Positions 33,867-43,810 are shown, counted from the stretch's first letter. The stretch is 64,000 nucleotides of DNA from Algibacter miyuki (GCF_030409805.1 NZ_JAUFQP010000013.1:1370501-1434500); one strand, 5' to 3'. The notes: generated by a model not told the origin, from the letters alone. Made by a program: numbers and translations.

Positions 33867-35069
33867 TTATCTTTTTCCGCCACCACCTCTTTGTGGCATA
33901 AATGGACTTTTGCTTTGTTCTTCTGTCGCTGCTTCTGATTTAGAAACTTCTTTTAAACTGTAAACTAGTTTATCTCCTGCCGAAATACCACTTAATATTT
34001 CTACATTAACCCCATCACTAGCTCCTAGTGTTACTACTTTAGGTGTAATCGCTCCGTTCGCTTGTAATACCCAAAGCGCGGTTTCTTCTCTAGAAGGTCT
34101 ACTTGTGGTTTCAGGTAATTGGTGTTGCAAATTGTAGTTTGCAAAGACTTCTCTTTCTGGTTTAAAGTTGATGGCTTTAGCTTCCGCAGTTAACACATCA
34201 TTTAATTCTAATGTATAAATCGAGATGGTTGCTGTTAATCCTGGTTTTAGTTTTAAATTTGGGTTATCTGCCTTAATTACAACCGTATACGTCACTACAT
34301 TTGAAGTAACCGTTGGGTCTAATCTTACCTGCGTTACTTCACCTTCAAAAGTTTCACCTAAGTAAGCATCTACTGTAAAAGTAACACGCTGTCCTTCTTT
34401 TACTTGTCCTATATCTGCTTCATCTACATCTGCTTCTACTTGCATTTCTTTTAAATCTTGAGCAATAGTAAATAATGTTGGTGTGCTTAAACTTGCTGCT
34501 ACGGTTTGCCCTTCGTCAATAGCTCTAGACAATATCACTCCATCAATAGGTGAATAAATATTAGCATAGCCTAAATTGGTTCTGGCTTGTTGCAAATCTG
34601 AATAACGTTGCGTAACCGTCCCTTTTGCTGTTTGATAATTGAATGCCGCATCATCAAAATCAGATTTACTTATCACTTGATTATCATATAATGTTTTTTG
34701 TCTGTCGTAAATAGTTTGTGTGTAGTTTCGTTGGCTAACTGCATTATCGTAAGCTGCTTGTGCTTGCGTTTTTGCTGCATTTAAATTGGTTTTATCCAAT
34801 TCTGCAATCAACTGCCCTTCCGTAACTACACTGTTATAATCCACATATATTTTTTCTACCACACCTGATACCTGTGTACCAACTTCAACTTGTGTAATAG
34901 GCTCCATAGTTCCGGTTGCGGTAACCATGGTAGTGACGTTAGCTTTTTTTGCGGTTATTGTTTTCGCTTCGATAATAATAGCGTCATCAGTTTTTATAAA
35001 TGAATATCCTACAATGGCGAGTACTACAATGGCAATGCCACTTATTATAATGTTTTTTTTATTTTTCAT
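33867..35069 (-). CDS. MacA-like periplasmic adaptor (membrane-fusion protein)
   Basis: 400 residues. One N-terminal helix (IIISGIAIVVLAIVGYSF), lipoyl halves around VEVGTQVSGVVEKIYVDYN and ANIYSPIDGVILSRAI, an intervening hairpin of about 90 residues, then a beta-barrel domain. The C-terminus ends in a Gly/Arg-rich tail (RGGGGKR). It bridges the MacB-like complex to the TolC protein encoded 11 bases upstream. Confidence 0.92.
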   Translation of the reverse strand: MKNKKNIIISGIAIVVLAIVGYSFIKTDDAIIIEAKTITAKKANVTTMVTATGTMEPITQVEVGTQVSGVVEKIYVDYNSVVTEGQLIAELDKTNLNAAKTQAQAAYDNAVSQRNYTQTIYDRQKTLYDNQVISKSDFDDAAFNYQTAKGTVTQRYSDLQQARTNLGYANIYSPIDGVILSRAIDEGQTVAASLSTPTLFTIAQDLKEMQVEADVDEADIGQVKEGQRVTFTVDAYLGETFEGEVTQVRLDPTVTSNVVTYTVVIKADNPNLKLKPGLTATISIYTLELNDVLTAEAKAINFKPEREVFANYNLQHQLPETTSRPSREETALWVLQANGAITPKVVTLGASDGVNVEILSGISAGDKLVYSLKEVSKSEAATEEQSKSPFMPQRGGGGKR

Positions 35070-35080
35070 GATGCTTTAGA

Positions 35081-36412
35081 TTAAAGTTTGATATCGTTTC
35101 CTTGATAAAATTGTAATAATTGGTGGTATAAAATATTGAGGTATTTGGCTTGTAAATAATTTTGTTGCGCGTTAGTAAAGGTGTTTTGGCTAATTACTAA
35201 ATCGGTTGTGCTTAAATCGCCCAATTCATATTTCTTTTGAGCCAGTTTATAACTTTGTTCCGATGCTTCTTTGGAAGCTTCCGCGGCAATAATTTGTTCT
35301 TGTGCAGATAATGCATTTTGATAAGCCGTTTCTACTTTCTTATAAAGTATTTTTTCTGTAATTTGTTTTTGAATTTCAGCCTTTTCAATATTTATTGTAG
35401 CCGATTGTACTGCTGATTTTGTTTCGTTTCTATTGAAAATAGGAATGGTTAATGATAAACCTAACTTCTGATTAAAGTTAACATCAAACTGATCGGAAAA
35501 TGTATTATCATTTATACTCGTGTACCCAGAACCTACACTTCCGGAAAGTGATAATGTTGGCGAATACCCACCTTTAGCAATATCTAGTTCTTTCTCTTTT
35601 GCTGCTACATTTAACTTACTAGCTTCTATTTCTGGCAAGTAATTTAAGGCGTTGTTATAGATGGAGATTTTATCTAGCTCTAAGTTAATTAAATCCATGT
35701 TTTCATCGATAGACTCAATTTCTAAATCGTCCATTGGTGTTAGCTCTAACAGTTGTTTCAAATCAATAATATACTGTTGGTAATTATTTTTAGCAGCAAT
35801 TAGATTATATTGATTAGTAGCAGTTTGACTTTGTGCTTCGGTATAATCACTTAAAGCTATTGTTCCTGCGTCTAAACGTGCTTTTGCTCGCAATACTTCT
35901 GTTTTAGAAGCTTCTAAATTAGATTCGGCAATAGCAATATCTTCTTTACTGAAAAGTGCTTGTAAGTAGTTTTCTAAAAGACTAATAACAATACTGTTTT
36001 TGGCTTCTTCTTCTAAAAAAGCACTTTGCTCTAAAAGAATTTTATTCTGCTCAATCTGATTGTTTATTTGATTGCCTTTAAACAGCGTTACCGAACTATT
36101 AATACCCACATTAGTACTGTGAATTTGATCGGTAACATAGCTACTTGTAATAGGATCGATAGTATTTCCGTTAGAAAAACTTTGTGAAGCACTACCAAAT
36201 AAGTTAGGTAATCTAGACGATTTTGCTTTGCTATAATCTACTTCGGCAAGATTTGTATTTAAAGAAGCATCCTTTACGCTAATATTATGTGCTATAGCGT
36301 AATTGATACAATCTTCTAAAGACCAAACTTTCGTGGTGTCGTCTTTAGGTTGTTCTTGCCCTATTGAAATCTGTGCAAATAGAAAGCTTGCGATAATAAT
36401 ATATAATTTCAT
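35081..36412 (-). CDS. TolC family outer-membrane efflux channel
   Basis: 443 residues with a signal peptide (MKLYIIIASFLFAQISIGQ, about 19). SLEDCINYAIAHNISVKDA opens the first TolC repeat and long coiled-coil helices follow in both halves. First gene of the macAB-type operon on this strand. The 374 bases upstream separate it from divergent cydA. Confidence 0.9.
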   Translation of the reverse strand: MKLYIIIASFLFAQISIGQEQPKDDTTKVWSLEDCINYAIAHNISVKDASLNTNLAEVDYSKAKSSRLPNLFGSASQSFSNGNTIDPITSSYVTDQIHSTNVGINSSVTLFKGNQINNQIEQNKILLEQSAFLEEEAKNSIVISLLENYLQALFSKEDIAIAESNLEASKTEVLRAKARLDAGTIALSDYTEAQSQTATNQYNLIAAKNNYQQYIIDLKQLLELTPMDDLEIESIDENMDLINLELDKISIYNNALNYLPEIEASKLNVAAKEKELDIAKGGYSPTLSLSGSVGSGYTSINDNTFSDQFDVNFNQKLGLSLTIPIFNRNETKSAVQSATINIEKAEIQKQITEKILYKKVETAYQNALSAQEQIIAAEASKEASEQSYKLAQKKYELGDLSTTDLVISQNTFTNAQQNYLQAKYLNILYHQLLQFYQGNDIKL

Positions 36413-36786
36413 TTTTTTAAGGTGTTTTTGTTTTACACATCAAAAATGAAACTAAATACATCCTTATAAAAAGGGAATAGAAGTTTGGTGGGATTGCCTA
36501 TACCAAAACCGTTATTGTATCGACGAGATTTTTATCACTATTGCAGATAATTGAAATATAGAGAACAGCTTTTGAACTTTTGATAAAACTTGCTTTAAAG
36601 GCTTTATTTAACCGATATTATACCAAGTAAACAAACCGTAATGGTTAACTTTGTTTGCAGTAAATTTAATTGATGAATTAGCGATTTTATATTAATTACT
36701 GAAACTTTTTATCTGTAACAAAAGTTACTGTTTCTTAGGTTAAAATCGAATAATTTCGTCGGCAACACATACAAATTATTGCTTTT
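36413..36786. other. Divergent intergenic region between tolC/macAB operon and cydAB
   Basis: 374 bases with no open reading frame of note. A plus-strand TAACTTTG at 36646-36653 is an exact -7 match and could serve cydA with a leader of about 125 bases; a weaker TAATTTCG lies closer at 36751-36758. I find no exact TAnnTTTG for the minus-strand operon and no clear operator. Confidence 0.4.
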
Positions 36787-38121
36787 ATGGAAGACATGCT
36801 TTTTTATGATAGAATGCAGTTTGCTTTTACCATTACCTTTCACTACTTATTTCCGCAATTAACCATGGGCTTATCGCTTCTAGTGGTTTATTTTAAAGGA
36901 AAATATCTTTATTCTGAAATAGAAAAATATAATGACGCCGCTAAGTTTTGGATGAAAATTTTCGCGCTAAACTTTGCTATGGGTGTGGTTACCGGAATCC
37001 CGATGGAATTTCAGTTTGGAACTAATTGGGCGAAATTCTCGGAGCTTACCGGTGGTATTATTGGCCAAACTCTGGCTATGGAAGGCATGTTTTCGTTCTT
37101 TTTAGAATCTTCTTTTTTAGGACTTTTTATTTTTGGTGAAAAGCTTCTAGGGCATAAACTCCATTTTGTTACTGGGTTTTTAGTCTTTTTAGGCTCTTGG
37201 GCCAGCGGCTATTTAATTATTGCTACACACTCATGGATGCAACATCCGGTAGGTTATGAAATTTTGGAAAACGGACGATTTGTTCTAAATAACTTCGGAG
37301 CCTTATTTTCTAATCCCTGGTTATTGCCATCGTATTTTCATAATCAATTAGCATCGGTAATTACCGCATCATTTGTTGTTGCTGGTATTGGCGCATTTTA
37401 TATTCTAAATAATAAACACAGCGAATTCGGAAAACTCTTTGTTAAAACGGGTGTTGGTTTCGGTTTAGTATCTAGTATATTGGTGGCTTTCCCAACAGGA
37501 GATTTAGTTGCTAAAAACGTGGTAAAACACCAACCGGTAACCTTTGCAGCTATGGAAGGCATTTTTGAAACCGAAGAAGGTGGTTCGGAAATTGTTTTAA
37601 TCGGACAACCTAACATGCTCGAGCAAAAGTTAGATAATAAAATAGCTGTCCCCAATATTCTAAGTTTTTTAACCTATCAAGACTGGAATGCGGAGATTAA
37701 AGGTTTAAATGAATTTGATAAAAGCACACACCCAACAAACATACCCGGGCTTTATTACGCCTACCATATTATGGTTGGTTTAGGCACCATTTTTATAGGT
37801 TTAATGTTATTGGCAGCTGTTCAGCTTTTCAGAAAAAAACTATATACCACTAAATGGATTTTGTGGGCACTTTTGTTTATGCTGCCTTTTCCATATATCG
37901 CCAATACAACAGGTTGGTATACTGCGGAATTAGGCCGACAACCTTGGTTAGTCTATAACTTGCTGCGCACCGCAGATGGCGCATCGCCAACCGTATCGGC
38001 AGGAAATACGTTATTTACATTACTTGGTTTTATTGGTTTGTATTTACTTTTAGGCTTGCTGTTTTTAATGCTTGCCGGAAAAATAATTAACAAAGGTCCA
38101 CAACTTAACAACACACATTAA
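36787..38121 (+). CDS. cydA: Cytochrome bd ubiquinol oxidase subunit I
   Basis: 444 residues with about nine membrane helices. RMQFAFTITFHYLFPQ places the conserved heme-ligand histidine at residue 19, and GWYTAELGRQPWLVY marks the end of the quinol-binding Q-loop region. The loop is short, as in the Q-loop S type. The protein receives electrons from quinol and reduces oxygen to water with high affinity in the inner membrane. cydB follows after 2 bases; no cydX or cydDC is visible in the window. Confidence 0.95.
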   Translation: MEDMLFYDRMQFAFTITFHYLFPQLTMGLSLLVVYFKGKYLYSEIEKYNDAAKFWMKIFALNFAMGVVTGIPMEFQFGTNWAKFSELTGGIIGQTLAMEGMFSFFLESSFLGLFIFGEKLLGHKLHFVTGFLVFLGSWASGYLIIATHSWMQHPVGYEILENGRFVLNNFGALFSNPWLLPSYFHNQLASVITASFVVAGIGAFYILNNKHSEFGKLFVKTGVGFGLVSSILVAFPTGDLVAKNVVKHQPVTFAAMEGIFETEEGGSEIVLIGQPNMLEQKLDNKIAVPNILSFLTYQDWNAEIKGLNEFDKSTHPTNIPGLYYAYHIMVGLGTIFIGLMLLAAVQLFRKKLYTTKWILWALLFMLPFPYIANTTGWYTAELGRQPWLVYNLLRTADGASPTVSAGNTLFTLLGFIGLYLLLGLLFLMLAGKIINKGPQLNNTH

Positions 38122-38123
38122 TT

Positions 38124-39200
38124 ATGGAATTATTTTGGTATATCGTTTTAATGACCATGTTGGCTGTTTATGTCATTTTGGATGGTTACGATTTTGGAGC
38201 AGGTATTATTCATTTGTTTTTTGCTAAAACAGAAAAAGATAAAAAAGCAATAACTAATGCTATTGGTCCTTTTTGGGATGCTAACGAAGTTTGGCTTATC
38301 GCTTCTGGTGGTATCTTGTTTTTTGCATTTCCAACGTTGTATGCCTCATCGTTTAGTGGTTTTTATTTACCTTTAATTATGATTTTGTGGTTGCTTATTT
38401 TTAGAGCCATTGGTTTAGAATTACGCGGACAAATACACAATCGTATGTGGGAAGCCATTTGGGATAAAGCCTTTGGAATTTCTAGTTTGCTTTTAGCCTT
38501 GTTTTTTGGTGTAGCATTGGGTAATGTGGTTCGTGGTGTTAATTTAGGAAATGTTGTAAATGGTGTGTCTACGCACGAAGCACATTTTTTCTTTTTACCA
38601 CTTTGGAACCCAACATTTAGTCCACATGCTGAAGTTTTAGGTGTTATCGATTGGTTTACACTTTTATTAGGTGTTATTGGTGTGGTGTCTCTTGCTATAC
38701 ATGGCGCAAATTGGATTATTTTTAAAACCAGTTCCGATTTAAATACCAAGCTTAGAAAGGTGATTTTCAACTTAAATATTGTGCTACTAGTTTTAGTAAT
38801 TATCTCAATTTTAATTTGGCATTTAATAGAACCAAAACCATTTCACAACTTTTTTAAATACCCTTGGTTATGGGTGTTTCCAGTTATTACACTAACTGGG
38901 TTGTTTGGTTTGTTCAAAATTAAATCGTTCAAAAAAGATGGACATGGTTTTGTGTTTTCATCCTTATTTTTATTCGGAGGTTTAACCACAACAGTATCTT
39001 CAATTTTCCCTAAAGTATTGCCTTCAACAAATGATATTAATCCAGATTTAACGCTTTATAACGTAGCAGCAGATGAGTATGGTTTATCCGTTGGTGTGTA
39101 TTGGTTTGCTATCGCAATTGTGTTAGTGGCTGTATACATGTTTATTCAATATAAAGTCTTTAGAGGAAAAATGGACGATGTTGGTTATGGAGAACATTAA
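38124..39200 (+). CDS. cydB: Cytochrome bd ubiquinol oxidase subunit II
   Basis: 358 residues, about eight membrane helices. The N-terminal ILDGYDFGAGIIHLFF and GPFWDANEVWLIASGG are the CydB signatures. It stabilises the heme-bearing CydA. Two bases after cydA, so one operon. Confidence 0.95.
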   Translation: MELFWYIVLMTMLAVYVILDGYDFGAGIIHLFFAKTEKDKKAITNAIGPFWDANEVWLIASGGILFFAFPTLYASSFSGFYLPLIMILWLLIFRAIGLELRGQIHNRMWEAIWDKAFGISSLLLALFFGVALGNVVRGVNLGNVVNGVSTHEAHFFFLPLWNPTFSPHAEVLGVIDWFTLLLGVIGVVSLAIHGANWIIFKTSSDLNTKLRKVIFNLNIVLLVLVIISILIWHLIEPKPFHNFFKYPWLWVFPVITLTGLFGLFKIKSFKKDGHGFVFSSLFLFGGLTTTVSSIFPKVLPSTNDINPDLTLYNVAADEYGLSVGVYWFAIAIVLVAVYMFIQYKVFRGKMDDVGYGEH

Positions 39201-39221
39201 ATTTTTAAATATTTATAGATT

Positions 39222-39755
39222 ATGCAAACCCCAATATATACATCTATTAAATTAGAGAAATTAATTAAAAAACTAATTAAAATAGAACCTACAAAAAACT
39301 TAGGGTTGTTAGGGAAATGGAATGCCACTATTTTTCATGTTAATAGAAAAAAATGTTGGCTTGTGGCTAACGCAAAAACGCAATACTCTGTAATTTTAAC
39401 AGATATAAAAGCGAAGGATTTAAAAAATATTTCAGATATTTTTAAGAACGCATTTTATACGCAGTTAATCTATGATGGTATTATTATCGATTTTGAAATC
39501 GTAAATTCACTTATTGGTGAAATAACCTTTTTTAGGACGGATAATGACAGAAAAACTACAGGCTTTCAAAACGATAGGCTTTCACATTTAGAGTATTGGA
39601 AAGATGAATTTAATAGCTTAGAAGCTATGCCCATTAAAGATTTAACAAACCGTATAAATAATATACCCATCCATATTGGAAAAAGTAAAAAAATGGCAGA
39701 TTTCACTTATGCTAAAATCGAAATGCAACAATGTATTGAATCGATACAATTGTAA
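39222..39755 (+). CDS. DUF6933-like small protein
   Basis: 177 residues, soluble and without signal peptide. The segment LGKWNATIFHVNRKKCWL and the following strand-turn-helix (TQYSVILTDIKAKDLKN) resemble DUF6933, a family of unknown function with a W-x-A-x-x-F core. It lies 21 bases after cydB on the same strand and is possibly co-transcribed, but no functional link to the oxidase is known to me. Confidence 0.6.
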   Translation: MQTPIYTSIKLEKLIKKLIKIEPTKNLGLLGKWNATIFHVNRKKCWLVANAKTQYSVILTDIKAKDLKNISDIFKNAFYTQLIYDGIIIDFEIVNSLIGEITFFRTDNDRKTTGFQNDRLSHLEYWKDEFNSLEAMPIKDLTNRINNIPIHIGKSKKMADFTYAKIEMQQCIESIQL

Positions 39756-39816
39756 ATCATTCCTTATTTTAAGTTTACCTTATAATTAACAACGCCAAGA
39801 TATCTTATATTTTTTA

Positions 39817-39845
39817 TTGTAGAATTAGAGATTAAATTATCTTCG
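39817..39845 (+). promoter_or_regulatory. Probable promoter of the EamA gene (TTG-N18-TATCTTCG)
   Basis: TTG at 39817-39819 and TATCTTCG at 39838-39845, one mismatch from TAnnTTTG. The -7 ends only 4 bases before the ATG at 39850, so the transcript would have almost no leader. Confidence 0.35.
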
Positions 39846-39849
39846 CGCG

Positions 39850-40749
39850 ATGTGGATGTATTTAGGGCTTTTAGCCGCGTTATTTTTAGGATTACATAAC
39901 TTATGTAAAAAGCATGCCGTTCAAGGTAATGAGGTTTTTCCAGTACTTTTAGGTACAGTGACTTCTAGTTTTATTTTTCTGTTACCGTTTTTTATTGGTT
40001 CCTTATGTTTTCCGGAATTCACTAGAAGTTTAGGCTTTTTTATAGAACCTATTCCGTGGCAAACTCATGGGTTTGTTTTTATAAAATCGGCTATCATGGC
40101 TAGTTCATGGGTTTTGGCTTATCAGGCTTTAAAGCATCTACCAATCACCATTGTAACGCCTATTCGTTCTGCTGGTCCGTTTTTCACGTTTATTGGAGCG
40201 ATTCTTATTTATGATGAAAGACCAAACGGTTTGCAATGGGTGGGGTTTTTCCTTATAATATTTTCAGTAATGTTATATTCAAAAATTGGAAAAAAAGAAG
40301 GTATCAACTTCAAACGAAACAAATGGATTTTTGCCATTATAGCAGCCACTTTTTTAGGCGCATCTAGCGGATTGTACGATAAGTTTTTAATACAAAGCTT
40401 ATTTCTAGACCCACAAACTTTATTGTTTTGGTTTAGCTTTTACGTTATTTTAATCCTTTTAGTAATTTTATCTATTACATGGTTTCCTTTTGCTGAAAAA
40501 CGAAAAGCTTTTAAATGGCGATGGACAATTCCGGCGGTTGGAATTCTTTTAACAGCTGCCGATTATTTCTATTTTAAAGCACTACAAGATCCTGATGCCT
40601 TAATTATGTTGCTTTCTGCTATTAAACGCAGTCAAATTATAATTGCTGTGGTTGTTGGTGGTCTTATCTTCAAAGAACAGAATAAACGTAAAAAGCTGGT
40701 GCCACTTTTTGGAATTATGCTTGGTGTTTTTCTTATCCTATACTCATAG
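39850..40749 (+). CDS. EamA/DMT-family transporter
   Basis: 299 residues with ten predicted membrane helices arranged as two EamA repeats. The first repeat has LPITIVTPIRSAGPFFTFIG and the second ALIMLLSAIKRSQIIIAVV, each with the conserved helix-4 style motif. These carriers move small metabolites or drugs across the inner membrane. Substrate unknown. Likely monocistronic; the next gene has its own promoter. Confidence 0.87.
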   Translation: MWMYLGLLAALFLGLHNLCKKHAVQGNEVFPVLLGTVTSSFIFLLPFFIGSLCFPEFTRSLGFFIEPIPWQTHGFVFIKSAIMASSWVLAYQALKHLPITIVTPIRSAGPFFTFIGAILIYDERPNGLQWVGFFLIIFSVMLYSKIGKKEGINFKRNKWIFAIIAATFLGASSGLYDKFLIQSLFLDPQTLLFWFSFYVILILLVILSITWFPFAEKRKAFKWRWTIPAVGILLTAADYFYFKALQDPDALIMLLSAIKRSQIIIAVVVGGLIFKEQNKRKKLVPLFGIMLGVFLILYS

Positions 40750-40839
40750 TTCCTATTTGATTTAAAAGTTATCTATAATTATTTTGGCTATTTATTCTTC
40801 TCTTCTATGTAAGAAAAATTAAATCTTTGTTAAAAAAAG

Positions 40840-40853
40840 AATGAACGTTCATT
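40840..40853 (+). promoter_or_regulatory. TetR operator palindrome AATGAACGTTCATT
   Basis: A perfect 14-bp palindrome containing TGAACGTTCA, a well-known core for TetR/AcrR operators. It lies 8 bases upstream of the -7 element of the tetR-led detoxification operon. Confidence 0.75.
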
Positions 40854-40860
40854 TTTTATA

Positions 40861-40868
40861 TATCTTTG
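40861..40868 (+). promoter_or_regulatory. -7 element TATCTTTG for the detoxification operon
   Basis: Exact TAnnTTTG match, 19 bases before the ATG at 40888, placed directly after the operator palindrome. Confidence 0.6.
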
Positions 40869-40887
40869 TATCATAAATATATAGAAC

Positions 40888-41472
40888 ATGGCGAAACTTC
40901 AGAAAAGCATAGACAAGCGTAATGCCTTAATTAAGGCAACTATCGAGTTGGTAAACAACGACGGTTTTCATGCCACGCCTATGAGTAAAATTGCAAAAAT
41001 GGCGAGTGTTTCTCCTGCTACTATTTATTTGTATTTCGAAAATAAACAAGACTTAGTAAATAAAACTTACATTGAAGTTAAAGCGGAATACACAAAATAT
41101 GCTTTTGAAACTTATGATGAAAATATGCCCGTTAAGGCTGGTTTCGAATTAATTTGGAAACGTATTGCCGATTTTAAATTGAAAGAATGTGAGCACGCCA
41201 TGTTTTTAGCACAGTGCGATAATACACCTATGATTGATGAGCCTAGCAGACAAGAAGGCATAAAACATTTGCAACCTCTACTCGACCTTTGGGCGCGTGG
41301 CAAAGCGGAAGGTATTGTAAAACCAATTTCAGATTATTTATTGTATGCCTACGCTATAAACCCGTTATCATTTTTAATGATGATACAAAAACGTGGTGCA
41401 TTTCAATTGAATAAAAGTCATATTGAAGAAGCGTATCAATCTGCTTGGAGCAGTATAAAAGTTTGTAAATAA
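40888..41472 (+). CDS. TetR/AcrR family regulator of the detoxification operon
   Basis: 194 residues. HTH covers about residues 13-58: LIKATIELVNNDGF, SKIAKMASVSPATIYLYFENK. The C-terminal domain contains four cysteines or fewer; C-containing segments near FKLKECEHAMFLAQCDNT could sense electrophiles, though this is inference. It is followed after 1 base by an oxidoreductase gene, and five enzyme genes follow in close spacing. The TGAACGTTCA palindrome in its promoter indicates self-repression together with the operon. Confidence 0.9.
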   Translation: MAKLQKSIDKRNALIKATIELVNNDGFHATPMSKIAKMASVSPATIYLYFENKQDLVNKTYIEVKAEYTKYAFETYDENMPVKAGFELIWKRIADFKLKECEHAMFLAQCDNTPMIDEPSRQEGIKHLQPLLDLWARGKAEGIVKPISDYLLYAYAINPLSFLMMIQKRGAFQLNKSHIEEAYQSAWSSIKVCK

Positions 41473-41473
41473 G

Positions 41474-42136
41474 ATGAAGAAAACGGTCATTATATTAGGA
41501 GCAACCGGATTAACAGGAGGTATTTTACTTCAGAAATTAATTGAAGACACCCGATACGAACGCATTAAATTGTTTTCACGATCCAAGATTGAAGGGCTTC
41601 CTGAAAAGGTAGTTCAATTCACCGGAGATCTTTTAAATCTAGAAAGTTTTAAGGCTGATTTCAAGGCAGACGAAGTATTTTGTTGCATTGGTACCACGGC
41701 AAAAAAAACACCAGATAAAGTGCTTTATAAAGCTATAGATTATGGTATTCCTGTAAATGCCGCGAAGCTTTCAAAAGAAAATAAAATAAATACTTTTTTA
41801 GTAATTTCTGCTATGGGAGCCGATAGATCAAGTAATGTATTTTATAATAAAACAAAAGGCAATATGGAACACGATGTGTTGCAGCAAAATATAAAAAACA
41901 CTTTTGTATTAAGGCCTTCACTTATTGGAGGAGCACGCCAAGAGCGGCGTTTATTAGAAAAAATAGGTTTGATGGTTTTTAAAATTATTCAACCATTATT
42001 TATTGGAAAACTGAAAAACTATAAAATAATTAATGCTGAATCTATCGCGAAAGCCATGTTGAATTTAGCCAATAATACAAGTCATGCCGAAGTCATTATT
42101 ACTTCAAACGAAATCGAATTAATAGCAAATAAATAA
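41474..42136 (+). CDS. NAD(P)-binding oxidoreductase (HTATIP2/atypical SDR-like)
   Basis: 220 residues with an N-terminal dinucleotide-binding motif GATGLTGG (9-16). DEVFCCIGTTAKKTPDK and FLVISAMGADRSSNVFYNKTKG are characteristic of the HTATIP2-like atypical SDR group, as is the VLRPSLIGG stretch near 150. Reaction unknown. Member of the TetR-controlled operon; starts 1 base after the regulator. Confidence 0.85.
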   Translation: MKKTVIILGATGLTGGILLQKLIEDTRYERIKLFSRSKIEGLPEKVVQFTGDLLNLESFKADFKADEVFCCIGTTAKKTPDKVLYKAIDYGIPVNAAKLSKENKINTFLVISAMGADRSSNVFYNKTKGNMEHDVLQQNIKNTFVLRPSLIGGARQERRLLEKIGLMVFKIIQPLFIGKLKNYKIINAESIAKAMLNLANNTSHAEVIITSNEIELIANK

Positions 42137-42146
42137 AACAAAAAAT

Positions 42147-42779
42147 ATGGATTTATTAAATAAATTAAATTGGAGATACGCTGCAAAAGCGATGAATGGC
42201 GAAAAAGTTTCCGAAGATAAAATTGAACGTATTCTAGAAGCTGCGCGTTTAGCACCAACATCTAGTGGTTTACAACCATTTGAAATAATAGTGATTAAAA
42301 ATCAAGATATCAAAGAAAAAATAAAGCCTGTAGCTTGGAATCAATCTGTAATTACAGACTGCTCTCACCTACTCGTTTTCGCTGCGTGGGACACTTATAC
42401 AGCCGATAGAATTAACCACATGTTCGATTTAACAAACGATATTCGTGGCTTTAAAAATGAAGGTTGGGAAAATTACCGCCAAATGTTATTGAGTTCTTAC
42501 CCTCAAAAAGATGAAGAAGAAAACTTTAACCATGCAGCAAAACAAGCTTACATCGCATTTTCACAAGCGATAACTGCAGCTGCTTTTGAAGGAGTAGATT
42601 CAACACCTCTGGAAGGATTTGATCCTGCGGCTGTAGATGACATTCTTGGTTTACGCGAAAAAGGATTACGTAGTGCTGTTTTATTACCTATTGGTTACAG
42701 AAAAGAAGATGCCGATTGGTTAGTAAACTTGGTAAAGGTGAGAAAACCTATGGAAGAATTAGTAACTGTAATTGAGTAA
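42147..42779 (+). CDS. NAD(P)H-dependent nitroreductase family protein
   Basis: 210 residues. FMN-dependent nitroreductase fold: N-terminal NKLNWRYAAKAMNGEKVSED with the RxAxK-type phosphate-binding pattern, AARLAPTSSGLQPFEIIVI near 32-50, and a C-terminal VLLPIGYRKED. Such enzymes reduce nitro groups, quinones or enones using NAD(P)H. A second paralogue is at 54685. Within the electrophile operon, 10 bases after the preceding gene. Confidence 0.9.
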   Translation: MDLLNKLNWRYAAKAMNGEKVSEDKIERILEAARLAPTSSGLQPFEIIVIKNQDIKEKIKPVAWNQSVITDCSHLLVFAAWDTYTADRINHMFDLTNDIRGFKNEGWENYRQMLLSSYPQKDEEENFNHAAKQAYIAFSQAITAAAFEGVDSTPLEGFDPAAVDDILGLREKGLRSAVLLPIGYRKEDADWLVNLVKVRKPMEELVTVIE

Positions 42780-42791
42780 AAAAAAGAAATT

Positions 42792-43790
42792 ATGACTAAG
42801 ACAATTTTATTAAATAATAGACCACAAGGAAAACCAACCGTTTCAAATTTTGAATTTGTTAATGAGGATGCTGAATTAAAAGTTGGCGAAGGAGAAATCC
42901 TTCTAGAAGCAGCTTATGTATCGGTAGATCCATATTTAAGAGGACGCATGAGTGATGCAAAATCGTATGTTCCTCCTTTTGAACTTAACAAACCTGTTCA
43001 GTCTGGTGTGGTTGCAAAAGTAATGGCTTCTAAAAATAAGAACTTTTCAGAAGGTGATTATGTTTCTGGTTTATTAAGCTGGAAAACACAGCAAATATCT
43101 AACGGTGAAGGCCTTTTAAAAGTTGATGGAAATAAAGCACCATTAAGCACATATTTAGGTGTTTTAGGGATGACTGGTTTAACGGCATATTTAGGTTTAA
43201 ACGAAATAGGAAAACCAAAAGCTGGAGAAACTATTGTGGTTTCGGGAGCAGCTGGAGCTGTAGGTTCTATTGTAGGACAGATAGCTAAAATATTAGGACT
43301 TCGTGTGATTGGAATTGCTGGAACCGACGAGAAAATTAACATGCTGAAATCCAAATTTGGTTTCGATGCTGGTATCAATTATAACACGAGTAAAGATATT
43401 AATGCCGACATAAAAGCCTTAGCGCCAAATGGTGTTGATATTTACTTTGATAATGTTGGTGGCCCAATTTCAGATGCAGTGTTATTCAATATTAACCGTT
43501 TTGCTCGTATCATTATATGTGGTGCCATTTCGGTTTACAATGAAACGGAATTACCTAAAAGTGTGAGTGTACAACCTTTCCTAGTTAAAAATAGCGCCTT
43601 AATGCAAGGTTTTATTGTCTCTAATTATGCTGAAAAATTCCCAGAAGCTATGAAACATCTATCAGGATGGTTAGCAGAAGGTAAATTAACATACAGCGAA
43701 ACTATTGTTGAGGGTTTCGATAATATTCCGAATGCTTTTATCGATTTATTTGAAGGTAAAAACAAAGGGAAAATGATAGTGAAAATATAA
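42792..43790 (+). CDS. NADP-dependent medium-chain reductase (CurA/alkenal reductase-like)
   Basis: 332 residues, zinc-free MDR fold. N-terminal landmarks NNRPQGKPTVSNFEF and YVSVDPYLRGRMSD define the CurA/YncB/leukotriene B4 dehydrogenase group, and the nucleotide loop reads VSGAAGAVGSIVGQIAK. Relatives reduce the double bond of alpha,beta-unsaturated aldehydes and ketones with NADPH. This fits detoxification of reactive carbonyls by the operon. Confidence 0.9.
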   Translation: MTKTILLNNRPQGKPTVSNFEFVNEDAELKVGEGEILLEAAYVSVDPYLRGRMSDAKSYVPPFELNKPVQSGVVAKVMASKNKNFSEGDYVSGLLSWKTQQISNGEGLLKVDGNKAPLSTYLGVLGMTGLTAYLGLNEIGKPKAGETIVVSGAAGAVGSIVGQIAKILGLRVIGIAGTDEKINMLKSKFGFDAGINYNTSKDINADIKALAPNGVDIYFDNVGGPISDAVLFNINRFARIIICGAISVYNETELPKSVSVQPFLVKNSALMQGFIVSNYAEKFPEAMKHLSGWLAEGKLTYSETIVEGFDNIPNAFIDLFEGKNKGKMIVKI

Positions 43791-43810
43791 TATTTTAAAA
43801 GAAAAAGAAG

